DNA from: Pythium myriotylum
Taxonomy: Eukaryota > Oomycota > Peronosporomycetes > Pythiales > Pythiaceae
DNA length: 64,000 nt
Assembly (NCBI GenBank): GCA_023091665.1
Contig: JALJCQ010000012.1
Location: forward strand, 992,001 to 1,056,000
Direction: 5' to 3'
Position 1 is the stretch's first letter. Every line of letters starts with the position of its first letter. Shown one piece after another: positions 1-11,336 of this stretch. Under the pieces are notes generated by a model. The model had not been told where the DNA came from. It did no database searches and was given only the letters and a program-made list of their open reading frames with translations. The position numbers and the translations under genes are program-made.

Positions 1-215
1 GCCAACTCGTCTTCGCTTGCAAAGAGAAGAGCCGCGAGTGCATTCAGACTTTCGACTCGTGTCGTGTTCTGATTGTTTCGATCTCCTTCCGTTTCCGAGT
101 TGTACCACATAATGGTCCAGTCGTCCACAAGATCTGTGAGCACAGCGAACTGCCTCTCGTCGTACTTGATGTCCGCAGCAAAGAGCTCGGCGCTCGACTG
201 CGAGCAAGTGGCTTC
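1..215 (-). pseudogene. Coding fragment running off the left edge (copy 1 of an inverted pair)
   Basis: On the minus strand, reading left from about 215, an open frame contains SSAELFAADIKYDERQFAV, then a DLVDDW segment, and ends in NALAALLFASEDEL at the window edge. It has no start codon I can trust. A diverged copy of the same coding sequence lies on the plus strand at 270-475, so this is a real coding relic or the 3' part of a gene continuing outside the window. I do not recognise the family. Whether it is part of a live gene cannot be decided from here. Confidence 0.45.
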
Positions 216-269
216 GAGAGGTACGAACCTTGGTCGAGCATGTGGCGTGGTAACCGCATTAACACCTAT

Positions 270-475
270 TGTGGGCAGCCGAGCGCCGAGCTCTTCGCAG
301 CCGAGATCAAAAATGACGAGAGGCAGTTCGCTGTGCCCGCAGATCTGGTGAACGACTGGGCTTTCATGTCGTACAACTGGAAACGGAAGGAAATCGGCAA
401 AACCAGATTCGGTAGACGACGCGAGACGAGGGTTTGAATGCATTGGCGGGGATTCTCTTTGCTAGTGAACAAGTT
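270..475 (+). pseudogene. Frameshifted second copy of the left-edge coding fragment
   Basis: The plus strand reads PSAELFAAEIKNDERQFAV, matching the minus-strand fragment at 1-215 nearly residue for residue, followed by DLVNDW. The frame then shifts: the homologous tail NALAGILFASEQVA is only found in another frame after a TGA near 435. The two copies are head-to-head with about 55 bp between the recognisable parts. The frameshift and absence of a start indicate a dead duplicate. Family unknown. Confidence 0.5.
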
Positions 476-2256
476 GCGTCAGTAGAAAGTAGGTTTGAGT
501 AAGACCAAATCCCATTTCTTTATTATTACTCTCCGTCCGTTCACTCGGCTCTTGCCACAAGCAGTTTCCTTTAGGGCTGGATACTCCAAGCCGCTCCAGG
601 TACCAGGATCTCCGGCGCACTGGCCCACGGTGGCACGAGCATTGCGCGACTGAGACCGTGCGCGCAGAGTGGCGGATCTTTCTCGGTACGCGGCTTCCAA
701 AGGCAGTCGCCTCGAGGCTGTCAAGCTGACAGCGATCCGAACGGAGCTCATCGTGCACGGGGCGACGGTCCAGGAGCAAGGAATTGAACGCGGCTATGCG
801 CAGAGACGGTAGCAAAACCCAGCGCTCCGCAGTAAAGTCGTATCGAAAGGGTTGAGAGCGGAGCGGTTCGAACGACATGTACAGTCGTTCAAGGCTGTCT
901 GGAAAGCGAAATGTGTGCCATCGAAAGATCGACGGGACCGCAAGCACTCGTAGACGATAAGCCTGCTGCAGCCAGGTCGGAAATACAGTTGGCCAAGGGA
1001 AACTCGAGTTCTGAGGCGAGATAAAGAGCTCTTCCAACAGTCCCACGAACGCAAATGGCCCTGGAAGATCCCTCAGAAGAGTACCCGTCAGCGGACAGTC
1101 CACGATCGCCAGCCGCTTCACACTGGGCAAACAGGCGATCGCACACAGAACCGCACCAGGATGATCGTGACAACGGATCTCCACTTGCTCTACTAAACCA
1201 CACAGCGCCAGACCTCGTCGAATCTCCACGCTTCGCAGACCACGCAGCTCGCCGATCGGGCTGCAGTCGCGACACGCGGGATCCACCGATACTTGCAACG
1301 ACTCGAGCGAGACTAAACACGACAGAGGCGACAAGTCCTGAACAGGCAACGACTCGCCTACACGCAAGTGGACCAGCTGTGGGGTCAACCCACTCCGATA
1401 CAAACCGACGTCCACGTCCACAGTGCTCTCACACGAGTCCAGCCACAGCTCTCGCAGTCGCTTCGCGCGACCCACAAACCACGACGCGCTCAACCGTCCC
1501 GTGCAATTCAGGCACCGGACAACGTGCAACGTCTCCACGTGACGCTGCAGCGCCATCTCACACTCTGCTTGCGACGCATCCCACTGCCCATCGGTCACCA
1601 GCTTCTCCAACGGCGGCAACTCGCCCAAGCACGCGATGTCTGTGATGCGGTACATCGAACTCTCCACCAGCAGCGTCAGCGACCGAAGACGACCAAGTCC
1701 ACAAGCAGCTCGGAACGACCTCACGGCATGCACGAATAACAGCTCCAGCTCTTCCAGATGCGACAACAGCGGCAACGCCGTCCAGATATCCGAAGCGCCA
1801 ACGTGTGTCAGCGTCAATCTCACCAGCCTCGGTGCGTAGTAGTGGATCGACAGGAGCTGCACCGGACACAACACGCCCACGATCGCCAAACGCCTCAAGC
1901 GCTCGAACGACGATAGCACCTTTGGGTTGAAATGGAACGCCTGAGCACACCCTCGGAACAGCCGTGGGTTGATCTCAACCGACCGAACGTAGGGGTTCGC
2001 CTCTTGGAACCACTCCGGAATCGCCAGGCCAGCCGCCGCTGCGAGCACGTACGTGCCACTGAACTGCTGCACGCCGAGCTGCAGGCACGTGAACGAGTCG
2101 CTGTCCACGAGTCCAGTCGGGCGGAACAACGATCCGGCGCTCGTCCGCGCGACGTCTCCAGAGTGCGAGGATCCAGTCGCTCGGATCGCAGAACGGCGAG
2201 TCGAAGAGTCCGAGCATCTCCATGAGGAGCATGGCGACACCGGCGGGGAGCAGCAT
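462..2256 (-). CDS. Leucine-rich-repeat protein, N-terminus probably frameshifted
   Basis: A frame open from about 2240 to 462 encodes some 20 irregular leucine-rich segments such as LRRLAIVGVL, LEELELLFVHAV, LRSLTLLVESS and VKRLAIVDCPLTG, typical of oomycete LRR proteins that follow a short F-box-like N-terminus. The most natural N-terminus, beginning with ATG at 2256 (MLLPAGVAMLLMEMLGLFD, then DPSDWILALW), lies in another frame and must join the LRR frame around 2090-2160. I found no good GT-AG intron with the right phase there, so either a single-base frameshift or a different start is needed. The last 60 residues are not LRR-like and may be read-on sequence. Probably intracellular; partner unknown. 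It could be a pseudogene. Confidence 0.55.
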
Positions 2257-2631
2257 GTTGGTTACTTGCTTGTGGGTTCCGAGTGGTGTGTGGTGTGGTT
2301 GGTCACTGGGAGTGATACTGGCACATGTGGGACGAGGCAGCCTTGTAGTTCTGCCACCTTCCTATCCAACAGACTCGCTCGCTACCTGTCAATCGCTCCA
2401 ACGGGCTCGTGCGAGACACGGCATCAGGTCCCGCCAACAAGTTCCCGAACTTGCCAGCGTCGATGCAGTGCATCGACGGTCTGCAGAACTCTGCATCGGA
2501 TGCAGAGTTCCGTAGACTCCAAGGTTTTGTTCTTTCTCATCCGCGCGACCTTGTTCATTTATATAGCATTTCGTAGTCGGAACAAGTTGAGCGCCGACCT
2601 ACTGATGTGGAGGTTTAAACTTCTAGCAGGG
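2257..2631. other. Intergenic, no gene seen
   Basis: Upstream of the minus-strand LRR gene and downstream of the ankyrin-type pseudogene. It holds a short T-rich stretch near 2525-2575 that could be 3' untranslated sequence. No ORF with family signal on either strand. Confidence 0.5.
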
Positions 2632-5121
2632 CTACGCGTTGGAGTCGCTTGGAGAGTTGCCTGTGGCATCCAGGACGACTTCTGGGTGCCTTTGCTGGAG
2701 CTTTTTCACCTCGTCGTCATCGGGCTCAAGTGGGGGATACCGAGCGATTGCATTCCAATCAATCAATGTCTTCATCATACCATTGGCCTCCACCCAAGAG
2801 ATCATCTCGTCATCATACCCGGAACGAAGCACACGAGGAGCGTAAAGCCGTGATCGTGAAACTTTTTGCACGTCTCCGGACAGTTTAGTACTAGCCACTC
2901 AGCGATGTCGCGGCGGTGGTAGTAGATAGCGTCATCCAGCAAAGTTGACTCGAGGGGCACGTCAGTGTTCTCGATCAACCATTGCAACAGGTCCAGTGAC
3001 CCAATCTGGATGGCCGCCGTGCGCGCGCCTGCAAAATCCCTCTCGTCGGCTCCAGGAGGGAACTCGCGCAGGATCTTAAGCATGTCGACCGATTTTTCAT
3101 ATACTGCCTGCACGGCCCACGTTATTTGGAGACGAAGTGAGAGGTACCACTGGTTGTTACCGTTGTGGTGAGGAAGAATTCTGAGTACTGCCCAGCGGGG
3201 AAGTCGTGGATTGAGCACAAAGTCGTCTCCAGAGTTCCAAGAACGCTTCTCGGCCACGTGTTGGACCACAGAAACCCACAGCCTCTTCTTTGCTTTAGAT
3301 GTGCTTCGATCATGCGCAGACTCGACGGCAAACGAAGCGTGTTCATCGCTGATGGATGCCTTTCCCAGGCAGGATTGAGAATAAATCGAATGGTGGGTAG
3401 TTCCCAGCATAAAGATGCGCACTGGATTCCATTGAAAATCGAGTTCGTGACATCACCCGGGAAACGCTCGCACATCGACTTCCACACATCGAAGAAGCCG
3501 TGAGTCAAGAGATCACCCATGTGACGCGCGGCGAAGATGTGTGGATAGTGCTCGTATAGGAAGCGCACAACATCGTGGAAGTCCGACTCAATCGCCTCGT
3601 CAAGACATTCGGCAGTGCACCCCTCGGATCGATAAAAGTGGAGGAACGTTACAACATCGAGGTGTCCACCCATGACAGCTGCATCCATTGCCTCAGCTGT
3701 GCAACCCTCGCTTCTGTTCTCGTGGAGAAACTTCACGAGTCGTTGATCGCCGTTGCCAGCATTCCATTCCATCGCCCTCGTAGTACACGGCGCGTGGTGT
3801 TGATGGAGGAACTTGACAAGGCGGATATCGGCGGCGCCCACGGCATTATCCAAAGCATCTGGTGAAACAACGCCACCGCTTGGGCAAAAGAATTTCTTGA
3901 CCATGGTAAAGTTTCCCTGCTCGACAGCTTCGTCACCAAAAGCCGCAGGGAATCGTGCAAGCAGATTTTCAGTAATCTGCCAATGGCCCAAGTGCGATGA
4001 CGCACAGATTGCTTCTTCGACTTCTGAACCAAGCCGACGATCACACAGAAAATTGATAGCTTCATGGTCATTGTTACGAGCAAACCTAGCGAGGGACACG
4101 GTACAATTCCGTGTAAGAACGCTGGTATCCCAGCTTGAGATCTCCGACACTGAGGTCGGAGTTGTTGCGGCTGAACAAGTGTGATCTTGAGATAGAAATG
4201 TTGCTCAATGCTTTGGAAACCAGGTCATAAAACCCACGAACTCGACCATTGCCGCCCATATCACAGGATCTTTACTCTTGATGAAATAATCCACGACCTG
4301 TTCGTCCACGTCCGATGACTGGTGTTTGAGTAGGCACCGCAAGACGCTGCTGTTCGCAGTCTTGATAGCTTCAATAAACGCCGCCGAATCACAACTGACT
4401 CTCGGGTGCGCGCAAAGCGTCTCGACGAGTGTTTGATCTCCGGCCCCCGCAGCTTTAGCCAGCACTTGTGGATTGAGCTCGATAAAGGGTAGCTTTCGAC
4501 TTATCCACGACGCAAACTTGAGGCAATCACGACGGCACTCGTGATTGCTCATATCTCTCTGTATGAAGAAGTTGGAGATTGCATGAGCGACTTCTTTCTC
4601 TTTGACGGGCACAAGTCGATGAAGAACATCTAACACATTTGTGTCAACGAGAGAAACAGTGTCCATTGCTGCGTATCACAGTTTCCTGGCTGACCACTCT
4701 CGACACATGCCCGATGTAATACTCCAAGTCAGGTTGTCGACTTTGTGACGCGAATAGCCCCAATTGGCACCTTGTGCGAAGCGCTGGACATGTGCGCAAG
4801 CATCATCTTCTCTATGGGACTACGTTTGTTGGTCTCACCGTAAAGATTCGGAATCGGCACGTAATCAGCGAAGTGTTTGCGTTTGACGTAGCTCACCCGG
4901 ACGGTGCGCTGCAGGACTCGAAGCGGAGCAAGCTCAGCTACCGACTCTGCTAGTTGGTCTCGCGCTTTCAGAAATGCCTGATAAAGCTCTTTTCGCGTCT
5001 TGGCTGGGTGGCGAGAGGCCCATATCTCTATCGTAGCGATAGGCAGCCCGGCTTGGAAGGAGGTCACGTTTGCGAGCAGCGAATGGGTCGTGAGGACGCA
5101 GTGCGAAGCAGCAGCAGGCAT
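2632..5121 (-). pseudogene. Ankyrin-like repeat gene, broken tandem paralogue of 5426-7829
   Basis: Pieces in several frames line up in order with the intact neighbour: 5121-4729 (start MPAAASHCVLTTHSLLANV), 4666-4205 (MDTVSLVDTNVLDVLHRL), 4150-3450 (repeats such as MDAAVMGGHLDVVTFLHFY), 3422-2880 (RLPRWAVLRI, TLLDDAIYYHRRDIAEWL) and 2870-2632 (GYDDEMISWVEANG, DWNAIARYPP). At least three frame changes are needed: two near 4150-4230 around the lost KLW/SWD region, one inside 3300-3450, and one near 2860. The neighbour's first intron position is still visible here (GAIR followed by GT, stop soon after). It lacks the neighbour's 32-nt insertion. No repair is proposed; it is best read as a decaying duplicate, though assembly errors could explain part of it. 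Confidence 0.7.
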
Positions 5122-5425
5122 GATGGGGCGAGAAGCCTGCGATTTTTCAAGTGGCCAGGCACTGAGTGACTGTGCATTAACCAAAGGCTCCGTAATGAGC
5201 TCATCACTTCATGCCACCCAACGAAGCCATCAGCACCAACTTCTTGACATGCCATTCGTTGAATTCAGTAGGTCCGCACGATTTTCAAGCCAAATCAGTC
5301 TTGATGTCAGAGCAAAAACAGCAACCTCCCGTCGTGTGAAGGCTTTTACGCCCTACGACGTCTTTTCACTGGCTGTTCCACTTCTGCCGTCAAACTGCTT
5401 TCAGTATGCCTCGCCAGGAGCTGCT

Positions 5426-7829
5426 TCACCTCTCTTCGTCGTCATCACACATTGGCGGATACCGAGCGATCGCAGACCAATCCACAAAGCGACCCACCAG
5501 ACGACTGCTCTCGAGCCACTCCACCATCTCTTCATCATATCCGCAACGAATCACTTTTGGATTGTAGAATCGCTCGACATCGCTACTGAAGAACTCCGAG
5601 CACGCCTCAGGATGGCGAGTTGCCAGCCACTGGGCAATATCTCGGCGATGGTAGTAGATGGCATCGTCTAGCAGCGTCTTTTCAAGCGGGAGGGGAACGT
5701 TCTTTACCAGCCATTGGAGTAGCTGGAGCGATCCGACATGGATTGCAGCAGTGCGCGCACCGATGAAATTTCCCTCGTCGCGATTTGGTGGGTGAGTGAG
5801 AAGCAACTTGAGAGTCTTTCGTGAGTTCTCATAGATGGCCTGCACTGCCCAGGAGATCTCTCCGAGAGATGAGTACCACTGCTTCAGCTTCCTTTTGTTT
5901 GGGCTGATCCGAAAGACAACCCAGCGCGGCACGCGTGGGGTGATCAACAGCGAATCACTCTCGATCCACTGGGGATTGCGATGGTAAAAGCATCTTACAC
6001 CTGCGCATACTGGAGCACACGCATGCGTTGCTCCAGATCGGCATGTTCGGAGATGTTTGAGCGAAATAACGAGTACTGGCCATCTTGGAGAATGTCCGTC
6101 TCACCGAGTTCATCAGCGATAAAGCGAATAGTCCCAACTTCAAAGTTTACGAAGGCAATTAATGCAGCAGAGGCGATAGACTGCACAGCATCTTCCGGAA
6201 ACTTCTCACGCATTGACTTCCAAACGTCAAAGTGCCCATATGCCAAGAGGTTAACCAACAATTTCCGATGGAAACTGTCCCGGTAATGTCGGTAGAGGAA
6301 GCGCACAACTTGATGATGGCCGCGTAAGATAGTCTCATGGAGGAAACTTTCTTTACATATCTGTGATCGCTTCGAATGGATATACTTCACCACGTTGAGG
6401 TGTCCATTAATCGCTGCGAAGTTCATTGCTAACTTCGAGCAGCCTTCCTCATGGTTCTCGAGCAAAAAGCGGACGAGTCTTAGATCTCCGTTCTCTGCAG
6501 CTACATCCACGGCTGCTGTTGAGCACTTCACGCCATTGTTGTGACGGTACTTGACAAGCTGGAAGACGCCAGAAAACGCTGCACCATCAAAGATCTCGGC
6601 ACGTTCAACATCGCCAACATCACTAACTCTGCCAAGCAGACGCTTTACCATCTTGAAGTTGCCTTGTTTTGCTGCTTTTGTTACGACACTACCAGTCGAA
6701 GCGTTCTCCGGGAAACATGTCAGCAGATGCTCGCACATTCGCCACTGTTTTCGTTCCGCAGTTGTGTTGATTGCCTTGTCGATGTCGGCAGCGATACGTT
6801 TATCACAAAGAAACGTGACAGCTTCAAAGTTCTCGTCAGCTGCGAATTGCAAGAGTGACACGGAGCATGAAGGAGTGAGAATCCCGGCATTCCAAAGCTT
6901 GACTAGCTGGTTCGATGTGATCCCGCGGTCATCAGTGAGAAAGAAATCATTCTTTTGCCTGCTTAGCGCGGCAGACACAGCTGAATCAAATGGACCAAAC
7001 TCAGACACAATCGCCCATACGACTTCGTCTTGGCTCCTAATAAAAGCGTTGAGAGCGTGTTCACCAACTCCATCCCTGTAGCGCTCGAACAAATGGCGCA
7101 GCACATCATAGTGTCGGCCCTTCATAGCTCGGACAAAAGCTGACTCGTCGATTTGAACGCTTGGATGCGAGCAAAGTTCCTTCACGAGTGCCAAGACGCC
7201 AATCTCGGCAGCGGCAACCAGAACGCGCGAGCTCAGTTCCACTTGAGGCATATTCGTTGCCAACCAATGAACCAAGTTAATCCGCTTCGTAATTTGTTGC
7301 TCGTCATCTTCCCCCAGTGCCAACGTGGAGGCAACAGACTTGATCAAGTCCTCCTCGTTGGCGCGCACATGCTGGCGGAGCATGTCGAGCACCCTGGTGT
7401 CATCTCCTTCGAAAGCTTCCAAGGCGGCAGCCACAACTCTGACGCCGTCCATTCTCGACGCGCGGCGGCAGTCACTGCCCAAACGGCCGTGTCGAATTGC
7501 TTACCCCGTATTGCCGCCCCAGCGACCCCACCAGCAGCGTTTCCCATGAACGCCATTTTGCGCTTCGGCGAATCTGGATATGGCTCATAGACCACGTAGC
7601 AGCACGAGAGCGTGCGCTGGACCAGCGCTAGCGTGCCGTACTGGGCGACGACCTCCGCAAGCTCCCCTGGCGCGCGAACGAACCGATGGTAGAGCTCGTT
7701 GCGAGACATTCCCAGCCTGTTATTCCTGGCCCAGAGCAAGTATGCCGCCACGGGGACGCCAGTCTGGTACGCGGTGATCGTCTCCAACAGCACGTGCGAC
7801 GCGAGCACGAGGTGGGCAGCGCTTGCCAT
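5426..7829 (-). CDS. Ankyrin-like repeat protein (three exons)
   Basis: Predicted protein of about 767 residues. Exons 7829-7505, 7436-6001 and 5968-5426 join in phase. The start MASAAHLVLASHVLLETI is preferred over the ATG at 7925 because the paralogue begins at the same place. Residues from about 110 form degenerate ankyrin-type helical pairs, for example VDVAAENGDLRLVRFLLEN and MNFAAINGHLNVVKYIHSK, spaced about 30-35 residues. The C-terminus ends in an acidic tail. Such repeats are protein-binding scaffolds and are greatly expanded in oomycetes; no partner is indicated. Intron 1 (68 nt) has a GTAAG donor. Intron 2 would be only 32 nt (GTGTAAG...CCCCAG) and its removal restores exactly the frame of the uninterrupted paralogue at 2632-5121. 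Alternatively the 32 nt are a disabling insertion. Confidence 0.7.
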
Positions 7830-7911
7830 GGCTAGCGGATTTGATTCTGAGCTTTTCGCGGCACGCGATATAAATCTACACAGGAACTCTATCAACCAAT
7901 GAATACATGTT

Positions 7912-8598
7912 CTAATGATCGCCATGTGCTGATCGTCGTCTCTTCCGTTCCAAGCTCAGATACTCGAGTGCGAGGCTAACTGGCGGCTTCGGAAGAAGGT
8001 CTGGCGCCAAAGGCTGGATCACGAGCACTTTCAAGTCGCGTTGGTACTTCGCCGAAGCGGAGCGGTTCTCTCTGGGCTGATACGTAATTGATACGTACAG
8101 CCCAAGCAGCAGTTCATCCAAGAGCGATGGCAGTGAAGGGTGCTGTAACAGCAGCTACGCCACCAAGTCATGTTAGCGTCGCTATGGCGCAAGAATTGTA
8201 GTGTCCACACTGAACCTTTCGAAGAGAAGCCGCTGGCATGCCGAGCAGACTCTCGGTCACCTCGTCGAAGAGGATAGCGTCTTGTACTTGGGCATCCATC
8301 AGCAGGGTCAGTTTCAGTCTGTACTTGTACGCGACAGCATCCGTCTTGACGGCGAAGCCACACGCAGGGCATGAGACGCCGATGCGGTCGAGCGGGAGAT
8401 GTTGCAAGGCAGCGTTGAGTGAAGTTTGGCAGCGTGGGCATGCCGCGTAGCTGGTCCACACGACAAAACGAAATCAGGTGAGGAGCCAGCGGCAACAGCG
8501 GTCAGCCGACTGTGATATTACATCATATCGTGCAGCGACGCGCGCTCGATGACCGCGCACGGCACGCGGACGTTCGCGGCGTAGCTCTTCGCCAGCAT
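7912..8598 (-). CDS. Small RPA-C-like zinc-ribbon/OB-fold protein
   Basis: Three exons (8598-8522, 8450-8216, 8154-7912) join in phase to give 184 residues. Donors GTAATA and GTTCAG and acceptors CCAG and GTAG are clean, and intron 2 has a CTAAC branch site. A four-cysteine ribbon (YAACPRC, then CPACGFAV 20 residues on) is followed by the pattern YRLKLTLLMDAQVQDAILFD and LLGMPAASL. That order resembles the C-terminal DNA-binding domain of replication protein A large subunit and relatives such as MEIOB. Short length argues for a single-domain relative rather than RPA1 itself. A role in single-stranded DNA binding is inferred, not shown. It starts 110 bp from the divergent dioxygenase gene. Confidence 0.7.
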
Positions 8599-8708
8599 TG
8601 CCTTTCTTCACTGGCGCGAAGCTGATCCATTCGCTAAAATATCGATTGTATTCATATTTTAGCCAATCAAGTATCGGATCTCGAGAGCTCGAAGCGCAAA
8701 CCTCGAAA
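8599..8708. promoter_or_regulatory. Putative bidirectional promoter
   Basis: Only 110 bp separate the start codons of the minus-strand RPA-C-like gene (8598) and the plus-strand dioxygenase (8709). The segment is AT-rich compared with its flanks and carries a CCAAT box at 8663-8667 and a TATTCATATTTTAG stretch. Shared control is inferred from spacing. Confidence 0.45.
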
Positions 8709-9827
8709 ATGAGAGGCCGAGGTGGCGGCGCATGGTGGCGCCGGGCGCTGTCGTCCGTCGCTCGTCCGTCGCGACCAACCGAGGCACTTCTCCATGAGTC
8801 GGCTTCGCAGTGGCAATCGCTTGTGACGCGTGATGTCGGTGAGACGTTGCTGCGTGACGGGTACTGCGTTGTTCACCGCGCGTTCCCACCGTCCTTCACC
8901 AAGCACGTCCGACAAGAGATGCAATATCTCCACAGCAAGGGTCAGATGTACGCCAACTCCACGCACATCTTGCTCCATGGTGAGCATTCCCCGGCGCTAC
9001 TGGAGAAGCACCATATCGTCGAGACCGAACTCGTGCTACCGGAGATTCGACGGCAGGTGCCAACACTGGAATGGTTCTTCGACTCCCAGATGGTGTTCCG
9101 GGCTATTCAACGCGCTATGCCGGAGTGGCTGGGGCTCAGCGGATACATGATCAAGCTGCAGTACAACGAAGGCTCCGGTGGCTGCTTTCCGATGCACTTT
9201 GACTCGTACGGCGATGACGGCAAGTGCATCACTGCTGTCTTGTACCTCAACGAAGACTGGCGAGACGGAGACGGCGGCGAGATCGTTTTGTATCCATTTC
9301 CGAAGCAGAAGTTCAAGCCTGTTGTCGTCCGCCCACTCGACGGTGATCTTGCGCTGTTTTCGTCTCAGCAAATGCTGCACCGCGTGATGCCATCGCACAA
9401 GTCAAGGTACTGCTTAACAACGTGGATGTACAGCACTCCCGATCCAACAGCTGCCGCCGGGCGGGCTCTACAGTATCAATATCAACGCGGACGCGATGGT
9501 GGGTCGTATGAGCTTGAAGTAGTTGAGAAAATTATGCGCTCGAGCTTTCGTCGACACCTCGCAAAGTTGTTCCACCACGACGAGTGGGACACTTCTCTTC
9601 GTCAGTCGCATCGCCATACTGACGAGTTCAGCAAGTACATGGCAACTCATGGAAAAGAAGTTCTTGTAATTGAGGAGGCTACAGGTCAAATGCTATCCAA
9701 GTTTCGAGTTAAGGATCCGATACAGCCTTCAAATCTTCCCGGCGATGCTGGTGAGCTATTGGAGTTCATGCGGAGTGACGAAAAGTGTCAAGCGCTGCTG
9801 CAGGAACTACCAATCCCGTGGTTTTGA
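8709..9827 (+). CDS. 2-oxoglutarate/Fe(II) dioxygenase, prolyl-4-hydroxylase type
   Basis: 372 residues from the ATG at 8709, which gives an Arg/Ser-rich amphipathic N-terminus (MRGRGGGAWWRRALSSVARP) like a mitochondrial presequence. The ORF is open further upstream, but that extension has no homology and overlaps the divergent gene's promoter. The Fe-binding HxD is in FPMHFDSYGDDG, the distal His in LHRVMPSHKSRYCLTTWM, and the Arg in the latter binds 2-oxoglutarate; strand motifs TAVLYLN and GEIVLYPFP lie between them. This is the 2OG-FeII oxygenase core of the P4H family. The roughly 100-residue C-terminal extension is not recognised. Substrate unknown. It is convergent with the next gene, 44 bp between stops. 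Confidence 0.85.
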   Translation: MRGRGGGAWWRRALSSVARPSRPTEALLHESASQWQSLVTRDVGETLLRDGYCVVHRAFPPSFTKHVRQEMQYLHSKGQMYANSTHILLHGEHSPALLEKHHIVETELVLPEIRRQVPTLEWFFDSQMVFRAIQRAMPEWLGLSGYMIKLQYNEGSGGCFPMHFDSYGDDGKCITAVLYLNEDWRDGDGGEIVLYPFPKQKFKPVVVRPLDGDLALFSSQQMLHRVMPSHKSRYCLTTWMYSTPDPTAAAGRALQYQYQRGRDGGSYELEVVEKIMRSSFRRHLAKLFHHDEWDTSLRQSHRHTDEFSKYMATHGKEVLVIEEATGQMLSKFRVKDPIQPSNLPGDAGELLEFMRSDEKCQALLQELPIPWF

Positions 9828-9871
9828 GTAGTAGAATGCAATTTTACTGCTCGATGAACAAAAGCTTAATT

Positions 9872-11336
9872 CTACTGCGTGCAGCCACGCGAAATCGTCT
9901 TCCAAGTCTTCGCTTGTGGCCCTTGGACGTAGAGCTGGTCGGTGAGGTTTGCAACGACGCACGAGTGGTTGGGAAAGATGATCATCTTGCTGCCGATTGC
10001 AGGCGCAGTGATGCCATCGGCTTGCTTAACCCAGCAATGCTCCTCTGAGAGTTTCTTGACTTCCCAGCAAAGTATCTCCTTGCCATCCCGTGTCGTGTGT
10101 TTGCTCGACGTTGGTTCATTCTCCAGCAAGTCGAAATCCTTCTCCAGGAAGGCTAGACCGTAGCACTCGGCGCCGAACGCGTCTGGAGATCCGGTGCGAG
10201 GACTACACATCGCTGACTGATGAGTTCGAGTATGGGGAGGGAGGAGGCGAACAACTTACGCGTCTGAGCTAAGCACCTTGGAACCAGCATCGACAATGAA
10301 ATAGTGCTTGTTGGAACTGACCACGGTGACCAGCACGGCCAATGAGACGTCCTTGATCGTAGTCAGGCCCATTCGAATAGGTGTACGATCTAAAAAGACA
10401 TAGTTGCCTGGACGAATCTGTACAAGTGCTCGAACATAAGAAGAATGATGCAAACTCTTAATCGCTTTTGGAAGACACATACCTCCGTGATGCCGCTGAA
10501 ATCCTTACGAGCAAGTTCTGTGAGCGTACTACCGCACGAAACCGCCGGAACTGGAATACCATGCTACACGATCACTTCGGTCAAAACCATCCACTCATCT
10601 GAAGTAGCGAGATCGCTCACTACTCACTGATTCAATTAACTCCTTGATGCGAACCATAATTGCACGCTCCTCCTCTGCCACCGCGGCGCATTCCTCGACT
10701 GAAGTACACGAGTATGCGTGGCCTACGGACAGCCTCTGTTAATTATCACAGACCGATTCCCAATTCAGAAAGCAGGAGCTCACCGGCGTGCGACAAAATG
10801 CCTTGAAACTCAAGATGCGTAGATATATGAATCTTCTGGGCAAACTCAAGGATACGCGGGTCGTTCTCTTCAAGCCCGACACGATGGTAGCCGACATCGA
10901 TGTGGAGTAGGACCTTTGGATTGTAGTCACACGAGATGGACGCCTTCTCGACGGCGGTAAGCCCCTCAATCGAGTCCACCGTTAGGAGGAACTCGATGCC
11001 AAACTGCTGCGCGGCGATCAGTAGCTTGCTGAGCTTGGCGACTTGCACGACAGGGTACGCGAGCAGGATGCTCTTGAGCTCCTTGATGCCGCTGTGGAAG
11101 AACTTGAGCGCCTCGCTGGGCTTGGAGACTGTGATGCCGCACGCGCCCTGCTGCAGCTGCAGCGTCGTGATCTCAACGGTCTTGTGGGTCTTGATGTGCG
11201 GGCGCAATTGCACGTGGTTGGTCGTCGCGAGCTGCTGCATGTGGTGGACGTTGTGGCGCAGCCGCGCCTCGTCCACCATCACGCTCGGGGTCGCCATCCA
11301 CTCGCGCATCGCAACTTGAAGAATGCGGCTCTTCAC
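9872..11336 (-). CDS. D-serine dehydratase / D-threonine aldolase-type PLP enzyme
   Basis: Five exons (11336-10784, 10722-10621, 10550-10483, 10417-10260, 10202-9872) join in phase to 403 residues; introns are 57-70 nt. The ATG at 11309 (MREWMATPSVMVDEARL) may be the true start. The N-terminal fold-III PLP barrel has the family signature LRPHIKTHKT, whose second Lys binds PLP, plus LLHIDVGYHRVGL. The C-terminal part contains TEIRPGNYVFLD and the metal site HCWVK...FPNHSCVVANL, where His and Cys bind zinc in eukaryotic D-serine dehydratase. The enzyme would deaminate D-serine, or cleave D-threonine-type beta-hydroxy amino acids. The two activities cannot be told apart here. Confidence 0.88.

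Noticed and set aside
1..475. Terminal inverted repeats of a transposon
   Set aside because: The repeated segments are diverged coding sequence, not short termini, and no transposase or target duplication is seen between or around them.
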